Below are positions 10,569-21,700 of a stretch of 64,000 nucleotides of DNA, one piece after another. Every line of letters starts with the position of its first letter. Positions within the stretch are counted from its first letter, which is position 1. Source of the DNA: Brachionus plicatilis (taxonomy: Eukaryota; Rotifera; Eurotatoria; Ploima; Brachionidae); the NCBI GenBank assembly GCA_010279815.1, contig QEOQ01000316.1:1394345-1458344 (forward strand), in the 5' to 3' direction. Both the position numbers and the translations under genes were made by a program. The notes under the pieces were generated by a model. That model made no database searches. It was not told the origin of the DNA and saw only the letters and a list, made by a program, of their open reading frames with translations.

Positions 10569-13568
10569 CTACCAACCAACACTTTTGGGTAGAATATTTT
10601 TACGCAATAGGAACTTTCTTAGCTCATCAGCCAAAATAATCACCATAGAATAACCAAACGCAAAGGCATAATATTCAAAACCAATTGGCTTGGCATTGAT
10701 CAGCGAGCCTAGAAATTTTAGATTTACCAAGAGTAAGAGAATGCAAATGTTCATAAAAGATGAAAAAAAGAGAAATAAATTTCTATTTTGCCTTTTGATT
10801 GGAAACGTTTTGAAAAGAGACAGATACCGAGTCCTGGTAGCTAAAATATTTCCAATCGACTGCATTATAAGCATGGATACAAACGCAGCAGTCTGTGCAC
10901 CACTCAAACAATTATCAAATTTGGCCTCGCTTATTCCATCAATGGGTGTCCATTTGTCGAACAGAAACACCAAGTCTTTGAACCTTAAGCCACAGCATGA
11001 ATTAAAATAGACAAAAAAATTCATACTGGAACAAAAGGACATAATTGGTCCCAGAAATACAAAAGCCTGGAGCATCAAGCGCTTATCTACCAAATAATCG
11101 CTTTTTTTACGCGGTGCCTTTTTAAGCAAATCTTCCTCTGGTTTCTCAAAAATGAGTGCAATTGATGGCAAAATGTCTGTCAAAATGCAAATAATAATCA
11201 TTTGGTAGGAGGACAATATCATGGGTAGGCCGACCAATGTGTTCAATAGAGTCGAAACTATTTGGCAAAAAACACAAGACGGCAATAAATAGAGCAAAAT
11301 TTTCCTGATATTTTGATACAAAAGTCTTCCATTTTCAATTGATGTTACTATATATGAAAAACTGTTATCTAATAAAATAATATCAGCAGCTTGTAGAGCC
11401 GCCTCTGAACCCGAACCAACAGCTATGCCAATGTCAGCATTTTTTAAGGCAGGCGCATCATTCACTCCATCCCCGGTCATGCCAACAATAAATCCATTTA
11501 ACTGAAATTCTTTTATGCATCTTAATTTGTGGTCTGGTGACGATCTTGCCAAAATAATCTCCTCATATTTGTTGCATATCAAATTCCACTCTTCTTTGGT
11601 CAACAAGTCAATGTCTCTTCCGCTGAGCACAATAGAGCCAGAGAACTTTTTGTTTTGGTTTAGATTGTTTTTTTTGCTTGAACGAAGTTTCATCAGGGTG
11701 TCATAAGGCATGTTGGACAATATTCCTATTTGGCTGGCTATAGATGCGGCGGTAAGGGAATAGTCACCAGTGCACATGATAATTCTGATGCCAGCATTGC
11801 GCAATTTGTGCACTATATCGCCCAAATTTTCCCTTGGAGGATCTATCAGACCAATTAGGCCCACGATGCACAGATCACTGCATTTTTTGACAAAATTTTC
11901 CATGCCCAGATTATCTAAATGGTCTTGTTCGCGAACATTGATTACTTTTTTGCACAAAAGTATCACTCGTCTGCCCATATTGGTCCATGATGTGAGCATA
12001 TACTTAAGCCGGGTCCATGTGCTTGCGCCAATTGGTGCAATGTTGTTGTTTGATTCTATGATCCATTTGCATTTTGGGAAAAGAATGTCCGGGGCTCCTT
12101 TGACTATGATTATGTTGAGTTCCCGGTCTGCCAGAGATTTAGAGGCGAAAATTTGACCATGTGTGGCCATATCAATCGGTTTGAGTAGCTTGGCATGATA
12201 CTTTAGTTTGGATGTAAATTTTATCTCGTCCAATAATTTGTAGCACTTTTCCAATTTGGGTATTTTGAGATTTTTGCTGGAAAAATTGAACAAAGCCTGG
12301 TCAATTGAACTTTCTGTTTTGGACAGAAAATTGTAGCCAAGATAGCATATGGCTAAAAGTTCCATTATACATTTATCAACACCTAGGTAAACCACTGGAC
12401 TAAAATAGCAAGAGCCAATGTCGATTTCCTTAAGTCCAAGAAGAACAGACACCACATTCACTTTGTTCTGGGTCAAAGTACCGGTCTTGTCCGACACTAT
12501 TACATTTACTGAGCTCAAAGCTTCAATTGAATTTATGTTTTTGACAAGTATGTTAAATTTTTTTAGTTTTTTGGAGTCAATTATAAGCGCCAAGCTTATG
12601 GTTACTGGCAGACCAAATGGTACGCCACTAATTATTATCTCAAAAACATCTCTCAAAAAATTTCTTATAGAAGAATCATAAAAAGATCTGAGCCAAAATA
12701 ACCATACCAGGATGTAAATAAGAACAGCTATTGAATAGAATATGATTAGAGTTATGGAAAATCGGTTCATTTCACGCTGGAGTAGGGTTTTTTTCTGGCT
12801 TAATTTCAAATCGGTGAGATAGGATATCCGGCTAATGAGCGTCTCACCTCCAACTCCGACCACTACACCTTTGGCAGTGCCATAAGTGATTATACAGCTC
12901 ATAAAGGCCATGTTATTAGCCTCATAGTACTCAACTTTTTTGTCAAAATTTTTGCACTTTTCCGCTGTGGCATCTATTTGTTCGCTCTCGCCAGTGAGCA
13001 AACTTTTGTCCATGCGCAATGATGATACCTCTATTAGACGAATATCAGCTGGAACTTTGGTATTACTGTTCAAGAGAACCATGTCGCCCATGACCAGTTC
13101 GACTGATGGAATTTTTTGTACTTTTCCGTCACGGATTACGGTGGCAATATTTTCTGACAAGTTTTGGATGCTTTTCATGGTGTTGTAAGATGACCAATCT
13201 TGAAAACTGATAAAAAAAGATTGAAAAAATATGATTATGATTATCAAGATGGCTATGACCAGGTATGCTGGATTGGACGGGTCAGACAATGGCTTGAATA
13301 CTAGAATGCTGAGTATTACAGAAATCCATAATAATGCCGCGAACCCGCTGAACAAGCTGCGGAATATAGCCAGATAAAGTGTGGAGTATGAGATCGGAAT
13401 TTTGTTGAGACCATTTTTTTTAAGCTGCTGTGAAGCTGTTTCTGAGCTGAGACCATTTTTAAAATCTGTTTTAAGTAGGCGTTCGATATCGTTTAGTTTA
13501 AGATTATGGAAATTTTTCTTCTGGTTGAAAAAGCTGAATGGAGAAATTTTTTTTTTTTTTAGAATCAT
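10569..13568 (-). CDS. P-type ATPase, Na,K-ATPase (type IIC)-like, ion-site residues replaced
   Basis: An uninterrupted 999-residue frame with the full P-type layout: cation-ATPase N domain (about 20-75), TM1-2 (about 65-120), TGES at 192-195, the phosphorylation site DKTGTLTQN with Asp360, KGAP at 490, CTGD at 599-602, TGDGVNDAP at 698-706, and a six-helix C-terminal membrane region. The TM6 end (TDILPSIALIFEKPEEDLLK) and the C-terminus (DELRKFLLRKNILPKSVGW) resemble Na,K/H,K-ATPase alpha subunits. The TM4 motif PEGL is PFGL (Phe318). The equivalents of Na,K-ATPase Asn776, Glu779 and Asp804 are Cys765, Cys768 and Cys794; only the Asp808 equivalent (Asp798) remains. The catalytic cycle looks possible but the transported ion is unclear. 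Length fits the family. It has no intron, unlike most neighbours, so it may be an old retrocopy or a divergent paralogue. Confidence 0.85.
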   Translation of the reverse strand: MILKKKKISPFSFFNQKKNFHNLKLNDIERLLKTDFKNGLSSETASQQLKKNGLNKIPISYSTLYLAIFRSLFSGFAALLWISVILSILVFKPLSDPSNPAYLVIAILIIIIIFFQSFFISFQDWSSYNTMKSIQNLSENIATVIRDGKVQKIPSVELVMGDMVLLNSNTKVPADIRLIEVSSLRMDKSLLTGESEQIDATAEKCKNFDKKVEYYEANNMAFMSCIITYGTAKGVVVGVGGETLISRISYLTDLKLSQKKTLLQREMNRFSITLIIFYSIAVLIYILVWLFWLRSFYDSSIRNFLRDVFEIIISGVPFGLPVTISLALIIDSKKLKKFNILVKNINSIEALSSVNVIVSDKTGTLTQNKVNVVSVLLGLKEIDIGSCYFSPVVYLGVDKCIMELLAICYLGYNFLSKTESSIDQALFNFSSKNLKIPKLEKCYKLLDEIKFTSKLKYHAKLLKPIDMATHGQIFASKSLADRELNIIIVKGAPDILFPKCKWIIESNNNIAPIGASTWTRLKYMLTSWTNMGRRVILLCKKVINVREQDHLDNLGMENFVKKCSDLCIVGLIGLIDPPRENLGDIVHKLRNAGIRIIMCTGDYSLTAASIASQIGILSNMPYDTLMKLRSSKKNNLNQNKKFSGSIVLSGRDIDLLTKEEWNLICNKYEEIILARSSPDHKLRCIKEFQLNGFIVGMTGDGVNDAPALKNADIGIAVGSGSEAALQAADIILLDNSFSYIVTSIENGRLLYQNIRKILLYLLPSCVFCQIVSTLLNTLVGLPMILSSYQMIIICILTDILPSIALIFEKPEEDLLKKAPRKKSDYLVDKRLMLQAFVFLGPIMSFCSSMNFFVYFNSCCGLRFKDLVFLFDKWTPIDGISEAKFDNCLSGAQTAAFVSMLIMQSIGNILATRTRYLSLFKTFPIKRQNRNLFLFFSSFMNICILLLLVNLKFLGSLINAKPIGFEYYAFAFGYSMVIILADELRKFLLRKNILPKSVGW

Positions 13569-14758
13569 TTTTTTTTTACAAAATGTTTTTGCTGGCTTTT
13601 TAAGCTCTGATTCTCGTTTTTTATCTAATCAGTAATTTCTGAAATAGTAAAATTTCCGCAAATTTTTAACTTGTGACATTATCGCAAATTAAAGATAAAG
13701 ATTTAATTAAATTACTACATTAAAATAAAATGATATTCAAAAATTGGAACCTAAATAAAATAATAAAATTTCGGAAACAAATTTTCCATTTTTTTTTAAT
13801 TAAAATCAAATCAAAATTATAACATAAAATAAATTTTTGGAGATGGATTTATAAACCTTATCGTATTATTTGTAAGTTTTGAGAAAAATTTCTATAAATA
13901 TGGACGTAATTTCAATTTTCAATATTAAGAATATTTTGATGCAAATCGCTTAATCATGACATATTGATAAAATTTTTGTGACTTCAAAAATAATTTAATA
14001 AAAAAGGTCTGACTTGTAAAAATGAAAGCTTAACTCAATTTTTCATTCTAAGAAAGTCTGTACAAAATTTAAAATTTAAATGTTAAACATTTGAAATTTT
14101 TTTAAATGTTTTACATTTATTTTTAAAAGATTGTAAATGATTAAAATAAAACTAGTTGTGAATTTAATAAAATAAATTTTGCAACAGTTTTTACTTCAAA
14201 CTTCACCGCCGATATGATATTAATATATGAAAATTGAGAGAACTGTTTGTAGAATAATGATAAAGATTAAGGCTATTTAGAGAGCTAAAAAACCTTTCAA
14301 TTTATTGATCTTATTTACAAAAAATGACTTTTGACCGATAAATAGACTAAATTACATCAAGGCACTAAAGTTTAGAAATAAAAAATACAAATATGGTGCA
14401 TTAAAATGATTTCAACTAAATACATTAGAAATGGTGATTATTATGGAAAAATGATGAAAAAGAAATTTTACAATAAAACAATTATATTTAATTGGAAAGA
14501 AATTTGATTACTTTAAATTTTGAATTTAATTTGAGTTTTTTTATTAAAAAAAAAAAGTTAAAATTTAGAAAATAAATTGTAATTCAAAAATAAGAAATTA
14601 AATTTTTTTTAATTATTTATTTATTGAAGCTTATTAACTGAAAATTAGAATTCAATAAAAAATGCAAAACAGTCAAATTTTTTAGTAATTATTTTATTTG
14701 ACAAATTTTTTTTATTATTCAAGGTCCTTGGTAAATTTAGTAATAAAAATTAAAATTA
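13569..14758. other. Intergenic, no feature seen
   Basis: AT-rich sequence upstream of the ATPase. I see no open frame, RNA gene or clear repeat. Confidence 0.5.
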
Positions 14759-14937
14759 TGGTAATGGTCATGTCTATTGTATTGGTGAATGCGGAGGTGC
14801 AATTGAAAAAACAAAATGTCCCGATTGTAATGCTGAAATTGGTGGTTTTAATCATCAAATTGTAACGGGCAACCAATTGGCAAGTGAAATGGATGGTGCT
14901 TCTCGTCCAGCATGGCCCACTGCTTTGTTACGTTGAT
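14759..14937 (+). pseudogene. Orphan 3' fragment of a ZNFX1-like gene (RZ zinc finger tail)
   Basis: This segment repeats, almost base for base, the last ~58 codons of the gene ending at 23469. It contains the RZ-type finger (NGHVYCIGECGG, then TKCPDCNAEIGG) and ends with PAWPTALLR and a stop. One change makes an Ile where the full copy has Met (GGAIEK versus GGAMEK). Homology begins abruptly at AATGGTCATG and continues past the stop into the 3' flank, to about 15060. It has no start and no upstream exon, so it is the remnant tail of an earlier tandem copy. Confidence 0.85.
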
Positions 14938-15252
14938 ATTTTTTTTAATTTAAAAATTTTGTTTCCTTTAATTTTGTTATTTTTTTTAATTAATCTAATT
15001 ATCCAAGCTCTAATTTAGCATTTTAATTTAATAAATTATTAAATTTTTTCTTTCTATTTTTGATTTCATTAAGTTTTTAATACATGACTTTTTACTCTAT
15101 AAAAAATCTTTAAAATAAAGTATCATTTATAATCATTCAAAATTTATTTTCCAAAAAAAATCATTTAATCAAAATAAGCTCTTAGTTGGAATGATTTTTT
15201 ATTAGATCAAGAAGGTAAGTTTTCAAAATAAACAGTTGTTTTAGCAGCTGCT

Positions 15253-15347
15253 GTAGTAAGGACCAACAACAAAAGGATAAATAGGAGTTAAAGACGAATC
15301 AGTGGCAATAAAGTAAGCATAAATACCATTGGGATATTCAGGTGTCT
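15253..15347 (-). pseudogene. YHYH-domain gene fragment
   Basis: About 95 bp are nearly identical to part of the YHYH exon at 23768-24097, encoding TPEYPNGIYAYFIATDSS and then PIYPFVVGP. The homology ends sharply on both sides. It follows the orphan ZNFX1 tail just as the fuller YHYH exon follows the complete ZNFX1 copy, so tail and fragment are probably the remains of one duplicated unit. Confidence 0.75.
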
Positions 15348-15722
15348 AGAATTTTAATGCTCAAAAGTAAGTTTTAATGAATTAAAATTAAATCACAAAT
15401 TATTCTAATATAATTTTTATTTTTATATCAAATAATTAGATTTTCGGCTTATCTGTTAATTTTGACTTGCAAAATTGGCCATTTATTTTCAACTAATAGC
15501 GAAGATTGGATTTGAAATGCAACATGTAACTTTAAAGCATCTATTTTGAATTTTGTTTTAAAACTATGATTTTATTTTAATTAAACGCTAAAAACTAAAT
15601 TTAACTTTAAAAAAAGCACATGATATAAAAGCGCTCCCTTTAAAATTTTTGAATCTAAAATTAAAATTAAATTCCTTCGGATAGAAAAATTAAATAAGCT
15701 CTAAATTTTAAAGTATTCAAAG

Positions 15723-18700
15723 ATGACTTCACCAAATGCTAAAGGATATCGGCAAAATTTTTACCAAAAAAATCAATTGCCTAAACTTAATGAACACCAC
15801 GGTCCATTTCGACTGAGCTTAAAGACAGTAGAAGGTCTAAAGATCAAAGAGCCTGAGCAAATAGTTCTTTGTCTATTTGATGCCAAGTTCGGTCTGGAGC
15901 ATTATCTAAATGCAGATCGAATGGGAGAAAAGCTACTTCATGATTTGACTTTTTCTTTTGTAAAATCATTCGAATGCAATTCTATGCCTGCTAAATTGAG
16001 AGAATTGTCTACTAAAATAGCTGATTCAAATTTTTTCAAAACATTATTGTACAATTTTGTCAACGAAAGAATTCATTTTGGCTACAACATCAATTTGATA
16101 AGACTGGCTTTGAAATTATTAATTGAAATTTTGAATGCAAATGAGAACAATCTTAATTTAATAGGGCCACTGAAAGATCGACTTGAATTGCTGGTCTTTA
16201 ATAGAATACAAAATGAGGAATTAAAAACATTGTTTGAAAATGTTTTAAAAGTGGAAACAGAAATAAAAGAAAATATATCAAAACGAAGAAATAAAACATT
16301 TAAAAACATTGAGAATGAAGATGAGGAACCTGATGAAGACTTTACAACAATGAGCATAGTTCCAACTTTGGACGATATTTTGAACAATCAAGAAACATTT
16401 TTGAGAAGAAACATCACCAATGGAAGATACAAGGATGTGCATCATTATTTAGATGTTCAATTTAGACTTTTGAGAGAAGATTTTATGAGACCTCTTCGAG
16501 AGGGTTTATCTGAATTCAAAGAAATTGTCCAAAAGAACAAAAAAGGTGCCGAACTTACCAAACAGATAATTAATAAAATTAAAAAAATTCAATATTTGAA
16601 TACATATTTTGATGTATCTTGTATAAATGTGACAACAAGTGGTCAAGGAATTGTTTATGTGATGCAGTTGGATAATGAAAAGATAAAGTCAATCAATTGG
16701 GAGACATCAAAACGCTTGATTTTTGGTTCATTGATTTGTTTTAGTTCGGACTATTTTCTCAATGAGTGTTTGATTGGCATTGTTTGTGAAAGAGATGAGC
16801 AAGATCTTAGAAAAAAAGGGTGTTTTAATGTGAAATTTGATTTTGAAGCATGTGAGGTCATTAGTTATCCAGAATTTGGCAAATCTTATATAATGCTGGA
16901 AACCTCTGCGTTTTTTGAGTCTTACAAGCATGTTTTAAAAGCATTTAAAACTTTTAAAAGAGAAGGTGAAGAAATTTTCCTTTCAAAGAAAATTTAGTTT
17001 ATTGTCAGAATGCAATAATGCCTTTACCAAAATATTTAAAAGAAGCTTGTGTTGATTTCAAGGGACTTGTTGATCAAGATAAGAAAGTTTCCAATACGGA
17101 AAAGTGTTTTATATCAAATCCTGCTAGTTGGCCATCGGCTGAACAAATGCGTCTAGATAAATCCCAATATGAAGCCATAAAATTAGCCTTGACAAACAAG
17201 TTGGCCCTGATACAAGGGTAAATTTATTTTTAATATTATTCTTTTAATCAGCTGAGCTTTTTTTTTATTTGAATTTTATTTTAAAATAACTCATCATAAT
17301 TTCGTTTAATAAATAAATTTTAGATCAAATTCAAATTAAGATGATTGATTTTAATGCTTTCTAATTTTGCAAAAAATTGAATTTTTAAGAACATCTTTCG
17401 TGTCTTTCGCTCTATACTTTTTCAGTGTTTAAGAATATTTAATGTGATAATTAAAACAATTACCGTAAACTCGCGTTGTAGACTCTAAGAGTAAAGCCCA
17501 AATTCAACCTTTTTTCTTTTAGAGCTAATTACATAGTTTCTATGTTATAACAATTAAAATTGAATTAGCTGGAAAATACCTTGAATATGGGTTATTTTCC
17601 ATTAATAAAGCCTAAATTTAGCTTTTATTCTAACAAAAAAATGGCCTTTATTCTCATTAAAAAAATTAAAAATAAAAAAAATTGTAGAGCTAATTTCGAA
17701 ATAGAAAATAAGTCAAATCTAAGCTTTTTTCTATTTTTGCACTTTACTCTAGGAGCATTTTTATAAGAAATTAAAGGTAAAATTTAAAAAAATTTGTTAA
17801 AAAATCAATTGAATTCGATGCGGTAATTCGATATAAATTAGTTAGTTAAATGAATAATAAAAAAAGAAATGTCAATTTCTATTTGGTCTGATAATTTTTC
17901 CATTTTGATCACGTGGAAGCTATTTACATTTTTTGAATTTTGAGTTAAAACTCTATTCGCTTGATTATTGACAATTAACAGGACGTGATCTATTAAGAGA
18001 TATAGATGTAAATTCTCAAGTAATTGTCAATAATCAAGCGAATAGAGTTTTAACTCAAAATTCAAAAAATGTAAATAATGATAAAAATAATGAAACAGGT
18101 CTTAACTATATTTAAAAAGAAATTTTTTTCATAGACAATTTCTTTGTCAATGCAAATTGAAATTGCAATTTTTTTCTTCAAACATGTAGATTAAAATATT
18201 GATAATGCATGCATAGACTAGTTGCATTTATATTTTTTCAATTGCAATTTCAAAAGGTATCGCCCAAAAAATTGTCTTACTTTGTTTTATTAAATTCAAT
18301 AAAAGAATACTTAAAATAAAGGGAACGTTTATTTTCACACAAGTTATCTGAAAATAAATGAATTGAAAATCACGAAAATTATGTGTATGTGTAAGGAAAA
18401 ATTTTATTTAATTTCAGGTAAAAATAATTAAGATTAGAAAAAAATTTAAAGAAAAAAGAGATTAACCAATAACAATCAATAAATTTCCAAATTTTCTTAT
18501 AGTTGGCCTCAAGTTCTTTTAGCACATTTTGAATGATAAATTTGTTTATATTCGCCGCATGTAATTGACTAATCAGCACAAATTTTGCAACAAATTTTAC
18601 AAAAAATATAAATTTTTTAAAAGCTTAAAGTACTTTCTTACATTTACAAACCATTCTCTGTGAAATAATCAACAAAGAGATCCTTTTTAAACCATTTGTA

Positions 18701-21700
18701 GCAACGAAGCCTGAGTCTAAAATTGACATAGGTCATTTCTTGTTTTGAAATAATCAAGTTAACGTTTTCAACTGTATATTTATCAATATTGCTTTAACGA
18801 AATCATATAATAGGGTGTTGGCTGTGCCGATTACTTTGGTTGATTTCGATTTCTGAATTGTAATAGCTTGTGATGCTGCTTTTCTTTTTCTGTCTTTTAA
18901 GGTTGGAGCTCCTCGTTTTGGTACATCTTTCGCTACATTTTTTGAATAAGGTACATTTTAGTTGTTATGTCTTCAACACAAAATTGGACAATCACTCAAT
19001 GCTTGCTGAAAGTCATCATAGGTATCAGTTTTGAATTTTGAATTAAAGAGACTCAGGACTAAATTTTGTTTATAATTTTTTTAATATACTTCAATTTTTT
19101 TCAATTATCAATTATCATTAATTTATATGAGAATAAATAGAAATTAAGACAGGTAAGAGTAACAAAAAAAATTTTTTTTCAGGCAAAATGTGTGAAATTA
19201 TATTTCTAACCCTTTTTTTTTTTTTAATTTATAATATTTTTTGTATATTTTTTTTTTTATTTTAAATCGTCTATGGGACGTAGTTTAATTTTTCAACAAA
19301 TAAATAAAACAAATAAAAAAATAAATAAAACAAATATATTGTTTATTTTCAGATATCTTGCGTGAAAATAAGTTCACCCTAAAATTAAATAATTAACCAA
19401 AACTATTGATTAATTTTTTCTAAAATGAAATAAATAATAATTTTTTCTAAAATAATTTTTTTTTCTCTAAGACCACCCGGTACTGGAAAAACCTTTTTAG
19501 GTGTAAAGCTTGTTAAATTTCTGATAGATAACAAGCACTCATGGTGGAACAGACCCAACGAAAGACACAAGCCAATTCTAATGATTTGCTATACCAACCA
19601 TGCATTGGATCAATTTTTGGAGTATTGCATAGATGAATGCAAATTAACAAGTGGTGTTGTTCGTGTTGGTGGTCGTTGTCAAACCAAAAATTTTGAACCC
19701 TTTTTGCTGAAAAATATTAAGAGAAAAACAAGAAATTGGAACCAAGAAGATAAAGTCATTCACCAAAGTCTTAAAAATCAATATAGCCATATTTCGGAAA
19801 TTCAAATGCATATTAATTGTTGTTCAAAAGAGTTGGATTTAATTTATAATTGTAATGCTCTTCTTTCATTCGAAAAGCTTGAAAATTTAATCTTCCCTTT
19901 ACACTTGGAGCAATTCAATGATTATTGTAATAAAATATTTTCACAAATGGACAAAAATTATATTCTAATTGAATGGCTTGGTTTGCTTGACTTTGATCAA
20001 GATGAATTTGTTGATCAATTTGAAAATCTTGAAATAGAAGACGAACAATTGGTGACTAATTTTAATACAGAGAATAACTATGAAGATGAGTCAATTGATA
20101 AAACTAACAATCTTGGACGACCTAATCAGATTGAGACTGGCGAGGAAGAAGTTGAAAATAATGAATTTAATGACAGAATGTTGGATGACTCTTTTTTGGA
20201 TGAGACATCAAACAAAAAAAATTCAAATTTTGTAATTCATGATCTGATAGAAATTTCTGAATTAAACAATAAAATTAAATATTTGAAAAAAAAAAATGGG
20301 TTTTGACAAAAATGGTGAGTGGCAAACAAAGATAGGAAAAAAAGTAATAGACGCCGATCTTGTAAAATTAGAAACAACTTTGAAAAAAATTTTCACAAAA
20401 ACTTCCAATCAATATTCGAAAAGTGACTTGGATCTAATTGAAAACTGTGGCAATATTTGGCAACTTGATTACACTCAAAGACACTTGCTTTATTTCCACT
20501 GGGTTAATAAATATAAAAATAAACAAGAGGAAAAAATTAAACAATTAAACAATCAGTATAATAATGAAATAAACCAAATGCAAGAATTACGATTGCAAGA
20601 AGATAGATCAATAATGCAAGATGCCTACATAATTGCAATGACAACTACTGGTTCATCAAGGTATCACTCGGTACTCAAAGACATTGGACCTCGTATTATC
20701 ATTGTAGAAGAAGCAGCAGAAGTATTTGAAGCTCATATAGTGAGCGCTTTGTCCAAGCATTGTGAACATTTGATCCTAATTGGTGATCACGTGCAACTAA
20801 GACCAAATCCAGCGGTGTACACATTGGCAACTCAATACCAACTAGATGTGTCTTTGTTTGAGAGACTAATTAACAATAACACCAAACGAGTCATGCTAAA
20901 TAATCAACACCGGATGAGGCCAGAGATTAGTGTTTTAATGAAACATTTTTATGAGGAAACAATAAATAATGATCCTTCTGTAAATTCACATCCCACTGTT
21001 AAAGGACTTAAGAAAAGCATTTATTTTATTGACCATAATCAACTAGAAAGAATCACTTCTGACAGCACGACCAAGTCGAACATCTTTGAAGCTGAATATT
21101 TGGCCAAGTTAAGCTTGTATTTGACTAAACAAGGATATGATCAGTCCAAAATAACTGTTTTAACAATGTACTTGGGTCAACTTAGTGAAATAAAAAAGAG
21201 ACTGCGAAATTTGGGCCTAAAATTGATCAAAGTAAGCACTGTGGACAATTACCAAGGAGAAGAAAATGACATTATTTTGCTTTCTCTTGTGCGTTCAAAT
21301 TTAGATGGCAAAATTGGATTTTTGAGCATTAAAAATAGAGTTTGTGTGGCTTTGTCCAGAGCTAGACATGGTTTGTTTGTTATTGGAAATTTTGAATTTA
21401 TAACAGAATCAGAAAAAAGAGATATTTGGAAATCTGTAGTCGAAAATGTTAAATCAAATAATCATTTTGGTCGTTCGTTGAGTTTAACTTGTGGTTCTCA
21501 TCCTCAAAATGACTTGGAAGCTATTGAACCAAAAGACTTTGATAAAAGACCTGACGGTGGATGTTTATTACCATGTAATTTTAGACTCAAATGTGGACAT
21601 GTGTGTGTACTCAAATGTCATGGAAACTTTGACCAAGATCACACAAGTTATGAGTGTCAAAAAAATTGTGATAAAAAAATGGAAAATTGTGGCCATTTGT

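Noticed and set aside
11770..12156. Antisense frames across the P-type ATPase
   Set aside because: They are shadows of a well-supported 999-residue gene with all family motifs.
18379..19060. Possible decayed coding sequence in the ZNFX1 copy 2 intron
   Set aside because: A minus-strand translation near 18660-18800 reads partly open, but I recognise no family and stops are frequent.
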